Shown here one piece after another: positions 22,054 to 27,619 of a stretch of DNA of 27,619 bases. Position numbers and translations under genes: made by a program. A model generated the notes under the pieces. The model made no database searches, was not told where the DNA came from, and was given only the letters and a program-made list of their open reading frames with translations. Each line of letters begins with the position of its first letter. Positions within the stretch are counted from its first letter, which is position 1. The stretch spans positions 1 to 27,619 of the forward strand of contig JAZNIM010000201.1 in NCBI GenBank assembly GCA_045577475.1, written 5' to 3'. The DNA comes from UMGS1387 sp045577475 (GTDB lineage Bacteria; Bacillota; Clostridia; Oscillospirales; CAG-382).

Positions 22054-25000
22054 TTAAGCCTCTATCCCTTTTTCTTTCAGTTCTTCCATATATTCTTCCA
22101 TTGTAAGGAAGCCATACTCGTCACGCTTTCTTGAAAGCTCGTGGTTAATATCATCCACATAGCCGAGCATCGCTTCGGAAGCAACCTCACCGTCATCAAC
22201 AACCGCATAGAATGCGAAGTTGGTGTATCTTGCAACGATATAGTTACCGGGGGACATAGGCGTTCCCTTGAGTGATCTAAACTGCTGCTCAAGGTTTCTC
22301 TTTTCCTGTGCTGTCCAGGACTGGCTTGTAAGAGCATCAATATTTGCTGTATTGTATTTAGCGGCAGTACCCATGATAGCTACCTGTTCCTGACCGAAAC
22401 GTGTCTGAGTATCATAGCTTACCCACCACTGCAGGTATCTCCATGCATTCTGTGCCTTCTTGGACTCAGTAACATCCTGGTCGGATGTAATGTCATCCGC
22501 AGCATCCTTCATCATCATCATTGCATGAGGAGCAGCTGGAGAAGCATGGTTGATTGTTCCGTCTTCTCTTTCAACACCGGGAAGCTGAACAAATTCCCAA
22601 AGACCTGCGATTTCGGGAGCAAATACTCTGAGCTGGTTATATGTTGTATAGTTGGAAATTGCAATAGGCATTTCACCTGTTCTGAAACGGTTTGCAAAGT
22701 CATATGCTACGGGTTCGCCGTAAAGTGTAAACCACTCGGTCATTCTCTGGAATGCATCGAGAGCACCGTTGCTGTCAAGGTTTGAAGCAATTCCCACGGT
22801 TCTCATGTATTCTCTGTTATCAAGTCTGTTTTCAGCTTTATTGCCGATTGCTTCCTTCATGCCGGGCTCATAGTCTTCAGCAGACTTAAACCATTCAAGT
22901 CCTGACTGATACATATAAATCTGAGTAAGTGCCTGGCTGAAGCCCATTTCCATCTGGTTTTCGGAAAGTGCTCTGATTACGCCTTCAACGTCATCCCAAG
23001 TTTCGGGAACGTCAAGTCCAAGGTCAACAAAGATGTCCTTTCTGTAGAAGAGCATCGGGAAGTCAAGTGTGGAAGGAAGACCGTATGTAACAACACCGTC
23101 ACGTGCATCTCCGTTCACTACCTTATATTCCTTCTGAGCATCATGCTGGTCTGCCTTGGAGCCGTCAGCATATTCAATTCTGTCGGGGTCAAGAACCGTA
23201 AGAGGTACAAACAGTTCTTCATTACCCTTGAAGCAGGACTGCTTGATTTCCTCAAAGCTGTAAACCTTTGATGCTTCTTCGGGAAGACTGTCATTTATCT
23301 TAGCCGAAACTTCTTCATTGAAGTAGTTAAGAGGAATAACCGCATTTCTTATACCGAAGCCTACAGGGTCACCGTCCATGGAAACGTCAGGACCTACACC
23401 TGCAAGCGTAGCGGGAAGAAGTGTACCTGCCGCAATAAGCTTGAGGTTAACGGATACTGTATCATCGTTAAATGAGTCATCAACCATCTGACGCATGATT
23501 GTTGCCTGGTCACGGCCTGTTGTAATCCATACTTCGATGCTGTTGGGGTCATCTTCTTCAATCTTTTCACTTGCACCGAGGGAGTTATAGTCGGTGAAGA
23601 AGGACATGAAGAAGGAGCCGAACTCGTGACCCATAGCTTCAAAGAAGCTTGCATTTTCCTTAGGAAGGCTGCTTCCGGAAGGCTGAATCATAATATAGTC
23701 AAGCTGAAGTGGCTGAGCCTTTGTGCTGAGAAGCCATGTACCAAGGGAGCCGATATAGCTCTTATAGTTTGAAAGGTTTGAAGCAATCTTATCCTGGTCG
23801 TTACCCATTTCGCCAAGGAGGAATGCTATTCTGGAAAGAAGAACGGTGTTCTGACCCTTAGAACCGATCTTTGCTTCCAATTCGCCTGATACCTGCTCAA
23901 GGTTTGCCTTTTCCTGACGCATACCGCTGAGAACACCGGGAATAAGCTTTGCAAATTCATAGTCGGTGTATTCATCAGGCTCAGAGCCGGTAATCATAAG
24001 AATTTGTCTGTAGTAGTCATTAAGACTTGTCTGGCTGATTTCAATTCTGTTAAGAATGTCAGCCATGTCACCGAGAACCGCCTTGAACTCGATGGTGTGG
24101 TGACCTTCTTCAAAGTAGAACTTGAAGTTGGTGGTTCCGTCATTAAGAGGTGCTACCTGCCAGTCATCGCCGTACTTGAACTGAAGCTTCTTAGCTTCTG
24201 CGAAGGGATATTCGCCGTCAATCTTTAATGAACGGGAGGAGAACAGACCCTGGTTGATTGTCTGCTTGAATCTGGGCACAACATCATAGAAGCCTGCTTC
24301 TTCAATATCAAATTCATAGGAAATCCACTGACCTGCTATCTTCCACTTGTCACCGCCGTTACCGCCGATGGTGTTAAGAAGAGCCGCTGCGGGATCCTGA
24401 GGAACTGTAATACCGCTGGTACGGTCATTCATTGCATAAATAACCTGTTCACTTGTCTGATAAGGTGTTTCCGCATGAATCATAATTGTGTTCTTATCAT
24501 TCTTTTCGGGAACAGAAGCATCAGCATGAGAAGCGAGATATTCTTCATATGTAGGAAGAACATCAGCAGGCTGGAAAGTAAAGCTCTTCATGAGCATAGG
24601 CTCGCAGGCTGCTTCAAATGTGATAAGATGCTCACCTTCTGTGAGTAAGAACTTGAGAGGCTCGTTATAGAAGGTTTCGGAATCACAAATTTCAGTTTCT
24701 ATCCAGCGAGGCTTTTCTTCCTTGCTGGGACGCATTTCGTTACCGTTAACGTCTACTCTGAAAACAGGGTTTTCCAAAGCGGCATCAGTACCTCTGTAAA
24801 CTCTGTTACCATAGTTGTAATCATTATTATTTTTATCCTGCCATACACGGGAGAATGTAAGATAACGTGCTTCCTTGAAGGGAACCTCTCGGTCGATGAG
24901 AAGAATACGCTCGATATTTGAGCCGTGTCCCTCGCAGGGATAGTATTCAACCTTCATTGTATACAAAGCCGTCTTGGGAACAGTCACTTTATATGTAACC

Positions 25001-25386
25001 TTTCCTACGTCGGGAGTATACAGTACTTCCTTAACTTCATCCTCGGAATCGGGATTTGCCCACTTTTCCACAAGAGCATAGTCGGCAGGATCTTCGCCAA
25101 CCTCCTCTGCGGTAACATAGTCGAGTGCGTTAACCACAATAGGCTCGCAATCGGCATCGGGAATACCGTCCTTACGTGCAGCCTCAAGATATTCGGCATA
25201 GGTAGTCGAAACCATGAGGTCTTCCATGGCATCCAGCGAGTTTTCTGTTCTGGAATCGTCAATAACTACGCTTTCGGTCGATGTGGGTTCATCGGCAAAA
25301 GCAACAACTGATCCCATAAGCTGGAGCAGCATACTTGCAACTAAAACGAGAACTACAAGTCTGCTTTGGTGTTTTGCAATTTTCAT
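22054..25386 (-). CDS. Large extracellular solute-binding protein with duplicated N-terminal modules
   Basis: This 1110-residue protein is more than twice the usual 430-550 of family-1 sugar-binding proteins. A signal peptide (about 1-31, ending AFA) has no lipobox Cys. Two homologous beta-rich modules follow, each opening with TY-x-EYL (residues 62-67 and 279-284). They share paired phrases (LLIDREVPFKEARYL with LKIDGEYPFAEAKKL; LTEGEHLITFEA with FEEGHHTIEFKA) and resemble galactose-binding-type carbohydrate modules. A helical linker (about 455-600) leads to the solute-binding domain (about 615-1100; IEVWITTGRDQATIMRQMVDD, LPATLAGVGPDV, FPMLFYRKDIFVDLGLDVPETWDDV), which would bind oligosaccharide and feed the permeases. 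AGGAGG stands 10 bases before the ATG. It is the first gene of the operon, behind a strong promoter. The domain calls are good; the ligand is unknown. Confidence 0.88.
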   Translation of the reverse strand: MKIAKHQSRLVVLVLVASMLLQLMGSVVAFADEPTSTESVVIDDSRTENSLDAMEDLMVSTTYAEYLEAARKDGIPDADCEPIVVNALDYVTAEEVGEDPADYALVEKWANPDSEDEVKEVLYTPDVGKVTYKVTVPKTALYTMKVEYYPCEGHGSNIERILLIDREVPFKEARYLTFSRVWQDKNNNDYNYGNRVYRGTDAALENPVFRVDVNGNEMRPSKEEKPRWIETEICDSETFYNEPLKFLLTEGEHLITFEAACEPMLMKSFTFQPADVLPTYEEYLASHADASVPEKNDKNTIMIHAETPYQTSEQVIYAMNDRTSGITVPQDPAAALLNTIGGNGGDKWKIAGQWISYEFDIEEAGFYDVVPRFKQTINQGLFSSRSLKIDGEYPFAEAKKLQFKYGDDWQVAPLNDGTTNFKFYFEEGHHTIEFKAVLGDMADILNRIEISQTSLNDYYRQILMITGSEPDEYTDYEFAKLIPGVLSGMRQEKANLEQVSGELEAKIGSKGQNTVLLSRIAFLLGEMGNDQDKIASNLSNYKSYIGSLGTWLLSTKAQPLQLDYIMIQPSGSSLPKENASFFEAMGHEFGSFFMSFFTDYNSLGASEKIEEDDPNSIEVWITTGRDQATIMRQMVDDSFNDDTVSVNLKLIAAGTLLPATLAGVGPDVSMDGDPVGFGIRNAVIPLNYFNEEVSAKINDSLPEEASKVYSFEEIKQSCFKGNEELFVPLTVLDPDRIEYADGSKADQHDAQKEYKVVNGDARDGVVTYGLPSTLDFPMLFYRKDIFVDLGLDVPETWDDVEGVIRALSENQMEMGFSQALTQIYMYQSGLEWFKSAEDYEPGMKEAIGNKAENRLDNREYMRTVGIASNLDSNGALDAFQRMTEWFTLYGEPVAYDFANRFRTGEMPIAISNYTTYNQLRVFAPEIAGLWEFVQLPGVEREDGTINHASPAAPHAMMMMKDAADDITSDQDVTESKKAQNAWRYLQWWVSYDTQTRFGQEQVAIMGTAAKYNTANIDALTSQSWTAQEKRNLEQQFRSLKGTPMSPGNYIVARYTNFAFYAVVDDGEVASEAMLGYVDDINHELSRKRDEYGFLTMEEYMEELKEKGIEA

Positions 25387-25482
25387 TTGCTAATTTCCTC
25401 CTCTTGTTGAGTATTGCCTTGGGTACACCGGCTCTCTTTAAACTTTTCTACATATTAATATATGTGCAGCACGTTCCGTTAG

Positions 25483-25509
25483 GGCGGTGTTCACCAATGA
25501 ACACAAGCC
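25483..25509 (-). promoter_or_regulatory. Stem-loop in the leader of the transport operon
   Basis: Within the roughly 180-nt leader, GTGTTCA (25498-25504) pairs with TGAACAC (25487-25493) around a four-base loop, and GGC/GCC closes the base across a small bulge. It is not followed by a T run, so it is not a terminator. It matches no riboswitch that I recognise and may affect messenger stability. Confidence 0.4.
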
Positions 25510-25573
25510 GTCACCCGTTCTTCACACAAAAAACACCTAAAAAAGGGTAAAAAGTGCCCAATTACATGAGTAT

Positions 25574-25602
25574 AGTATACCAATCCCGACAAAGTTTGTC
25601 AA
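25574..25602 (-). promoter_or_regulatory. Sigma-A promoter of the seven-gene transport operon
   Basis: On the minus strand a perfect -35 TTGACA (25597-25602) and a -10 TATACT (25574-25579, five of six) are 17 bp apart. Transcription would start near 25567, leaving a leader of about 180 nt before the solute-binding protein gene. It is the only convincing promoter found for the operon; intergenic gaps further down are all 33 bp or less. Confidence 0.8.
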
Positions 25603-25606
25603 TAGT

Positions 25607-25633
25607 CCGTTGCTTTGCAAACGGGCGGCCGCC
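25607..25633. promoter_or_regulatory. Two adjacent palindromes upstream of the transport-operon promoter
   Basis: An imperfect inverted repeat, CCGTTGCTTTGCAAACGG (25607-25624), lies 4 bp upstream of the -35, and a perfect 10-bp palindrome GGCGGCCGCC (25624-25633) abuts it. The position is typical for an activator site; the GC-rich patch stands out in an AT-rich spacer. The regulator is unknown and is not encoded in the window. Confidence 0.4.
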
Positions 25634-26057
25634 AAAGCCTTGAAGGGACAAAATTTAACAACTTATTTTTCCTCGTTAACCGTGTTAACAAATTATAAAT
25701 ATATGGTACTTTTGCACAAATTAAGCAAATTAATTATACATACGCAATGCACATGTCGATTGTTACTCACCGAAAAATCACGCATTTAAGCCGTTTTATT
25801 TTAATCATTAAACGGAACTTCAAATTAGCAGTGCCGATATATACAATTATTTCAGTCACAATTATTCTTTGGTAAAATTAACTTTCAAAGCATTTTGCAC
25901 TTTAAATATTAATTTTTTATAGCCAAATTGTTTAGTTATGAAACTTCACTTTGTCGATTTTGCACAAAAAAATCCGCAAATTTTCTACAACGCTAAAAAA
26001 ATGACAGTTACCAAAATTTAGTTTATTTTTATCAGTCCAAGTGATATTTCGCTAATT
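25634..26057. other. AT-rich intergenic spacer without recognisable genes
   Basis: No credible coding frame with a ribosome binding site is seen on either strand. It contains a GTTAAC pair spaced by 3 bp (25675-25689), three copies of TTTTGCAC (25710-25717, 25893-25900, 25958-25965), and an inverted repeat CCGTTT/AAACGG near 25792-25817. No strong terminator for the ABC-F gene was found here; only short AT stems precede T-rich runs. Confidence 0.5.
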
Positions 26058-27619
26058 TTATTCTTCTACCAGTTCCTGTAGTTCTTCCCATGCCTCATAA
26101 AGCTTTTCAAGCTTATCCGTAAGAGTCTGAGCTTGTTCAAACAGCTCTGCCACCTTTTCGTAGTCCGAAGCATGCTCCTGTTGGAGAGCAAGATTGTCCT
26201 CAATTGCCTTTTCGGTATCGGCAATTTCCTTTTCGGTTTGCTCAAGCTTACGTGCAGCATTCTTCTTTTTGTTTCGAAGCTCCTTGTTCTTTTCGTAATC
26301 CGACTGGTTATCCGAAACGCCTCGGTTTTCCTCCCCTGCCCTGCTTTGGTCGGAGGATTTCTTATTCTTATATTCGCAGAAGGTTTCGTAATCTCCCTTG
26401 AAATCAAATGTACCGTCGGTTCTCATTTCAAATATACGGTCAGCAAGCTTTTTTACAAAGTATCTGTCATGAGAAACGCACAGCACCGTACCGTCATACT
26501 GCACCAGTGCCTGTTCAAGAACTTCACGGGATGGTGCATCAAGGTGATTTGTAGGCTCATCCAGAATAAGAAGGTCACTTTTTTCAAGCATGAGCTTTGC
26601 AAAGGTAAGCCTTGCCTTTTCACCGCCCGACAGCACATCTATTTTCTTAAACACATCCTCGCTTGTAAACAAAAAGCCTGCAAGAACGCTTCTGATTTCC
26701 GTCTGTGTCTTATTCGGGAAGCAGTTCCACAGCTCATCAATCACCGTACTGCTGTTATCAAGCCCCTGATGCTCCTGATCGTAATAGCCTATAGACAAGC
26801 CTCTTGCGTACTCAAACGTACCGAAGTCCTGACCGATTTTTCCGCAAAGGATTTTCAGCATTGTGGATTTTCCAACGCCGTTTTGTCCGAGAATAAACAT
26901 TTTTTCTCTGCCGTGAAGCAGGAATGACACATTTTCAAACAGCTGCTTACCCGGATACCCCTTGCACAGTCCGGTAACCTCCAGCATCTTATCGGGACAC
27001 TTGCCGTTTTCACCCATTTCAAAGCGGAATTTTATGCTTGACGGCAAATCCTTGGGCTTTTCGATTTTATCCATTCTGTCAATTGCCTTCATGCGGCTCT
27101 CGGCAGCGATGATATTGCGTTCTCTGTTCCATCTTCGCTGGTTCTCGATAAACGCTTCAAGCCGGGCAATTTCCTTTTGTTGGAGATTATAATGCTTTTC
27201 GTCGTTCTTTCGGTCTTCTTCCTTGCGCTTTACATATTCCGTATACGCACAGGGGTACAGCTTTCCCTCATGGTTTTCAACCTCAAAGGTTTTCTTTGTT
27301 ATTTTATCAAGGAAATATCTGTCGTGGCTTATTACGATAATGCACTTTTTATAATTCTTCAGATATTCTTCAAGCCATTCCACCGTTTCAATATCAAGGT
27401 GGTTTGTAGGCTCATCCAGCATAAGTATATCAGGCACGGACAGCAGAAGCCTTGCTATTGCAAGTCTTGTTTTCTGACCGCCCGACAAGGTGTTTATCAG
27501 CATGGAATGGGTGCTTTTATCAAATCCGAGTCCCGTCAGCATGCTTGAAATTCTGCTTTTGTACTCATAACCGCCCTGTCTTTTAAAGTTATCCTCAAGT
27601 GTGGTATATTCCTTTGCCA
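26058..27619 (-). CDS. ABC-F family ATPase (5' end cut by window edge)
   Basis: The frame runs past the right edge; residues before the internal Met at 27542 (GGYEYKSRISSM) continue the family, so that Met is not the start. Seen here are the end of the first nucleotide-binding domain (LSGGQKTRLAIARLLL, LMLDEPTNHLD), the basic interdomain linker (about 27250-27060; RRWNRERNIIAAESRMKAI), and a complete second domain: Walker A GQNGVGKST, signature LSGGEKARL and Walker B LLILDEPTNHLD with a following SHDRYF. A charged C-terminal coiled coil (about 26330-26062) resembles the Uup/YdiF type. ABC-F proteins have no membrane part; they act on ribosomes in translation or antibiotic protection, so this is not the missing ATPase of the neighbouring transporter. 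A housekeeping role is more likely than resistance, but this is not proven. Confidence 0.93.
   Translation of the reverse strand, partial: AKEYTTLEDNFKRQGGYEYKSRISSMLTGLGFDKSTHSMLINTLSGGQKTRLAIARLLLSVPDILMLDEPTNHLDIETVEWLEEYLKNYKKCIIVISHDRYFLDKITKKTFEVENHEGKLYPCAYTEYVKRKEEDRKNDEKHYNLQQKEIARLEAFIENQRRWNRERNIIAAESRMKAIDRMDKIEKPKDLPSSIKFRFEMGENGKCPDKMLEVTGLCKGYPGKQLFENVSFLLHGREKMFILGQNGVGKSTMLKILCGKIGQDFGTFEYARGLSIGYYDQEHQGLDNSSTVIDELWNCFPNKTQTEIRSVLAGFLFTSEDVFKKIDVLSGGEKARLTFAKLMLEKSDLLILDEPTNHLDAPSREVLEQALVQYDGTVLCVSHDRYFVKKLADRIFEMRTDGTFDFKGDYETFCEYKNKKSSDQSRAGEENRGVSDNQSDYEKNKELRNKKKNAARKLEQTEKEIADTEKAIEDNLALQQEHASDYEKVAELFEQAQTLTDKLEKLYEAWEELQELVEE

Noticed and set aside
25975..26015. Possible terminator of the ABC-F gene (AAAAT/ATTTT stem with T run)
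   Set aside because: Only a short AT-only stem; too weak to call.
26133..26927. A 264-residue plus-strand open frame opposite the ABC-F gene
   Set aside because: The minus strand encodes an unmistakable ABC-F ATPase with all motifs; the plus frame is Cys/Phe-rich and matches nothing.
26058..27619. ABC-F protein as the ATPase of the neighbouring sugar transporter
   Set aside because: ABC-F proteins carry two fused nucleotide-binding domains with the ribosome-binding linker and do not pair with permeases; a 670-bp spacer with its own promoter separates them.

Overview
The window looks like a chromosomal segment of a Gram-positive, moderately low-GC member of the Clostridia, most likely an uncultured gut Oscillospiraceae/Ruminococcaceae-type bacterium. 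The support is near-consensus sigma-A promoters with 17-bp spacers, strong AGGAGG-type ribosome binding sites, ComEC, ComF and LexA of Firmicutes type, sugar ABC operons without their own ATPase, and many large extracellular proteins. No rRNA, tRNA, CRISPR array, insertion sequence or phage gene was recognised.

Region 1 (1-6720) is housekeeping. A U32-family protein (cut by the left edge) diverges from mreC-comEC-holA, three genes that overlap at stop/start codons. Converging on them is lexA-comF, also overlapping, driven by a consensus promoter that carries an SOS box in its spacer. Two DNA-uptake genes (comEC and comF) thus sit beside the SOS repressor.

Region 2 (6751-11247) is a compact four-gene minus-strand operon: an alpha/beta-hydrolase esterase, a sialidase-fold protein with an Asp box, a small PsiE-like membrane protein and a GH78-type alpha-L-rhamnosidase. 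None of the three enzymes has a signal peptide, so they probably process imported oligosaccharides in the cytoplasm.

Region 3 (11373-12957) holds an ICMT-family membrane methyltransferase, a small unknown protein, and two 162-bp-spaced copies of a structured repeat of about 145 bp. Each copy can fold as a long hairpin followed by a four-way (cloverleaf-like) junction. The two core differences between the copies fall in unpaired positions.

Region 4 (12958-25602) is the centre of interest: a 12.4-kb, seven-gene minus-strand operon with one good promoter (25574-25602) and one clear terminator (12914-12947). In transcription order it encodes a 1110-residue solute-binding protein with two tandem N-terminal modules, a MalF/MalG-type permease pair, an extracellular beta-propeller/TPR/YIP1 membrane protein, a secreted DUF5696-like protein with a Glu/Ala repeat, and a second MalF/MalG-type permease pair. 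It has no ATPase, no glycosidase with a recognisable catalytic motif and no regulator. Neither of the two large secreted proteins has a lipobox. I infer an envelope-spanning glycan capture and import machine that borrows a shared MsmX-type ATPase. The substrate cannot be told from sequence.

Region 5 (25603-26057) is an AT-rich spacer with candidate operators. Region 6 (26058-27619) is an ABC-F ATPase cut by the right edge.
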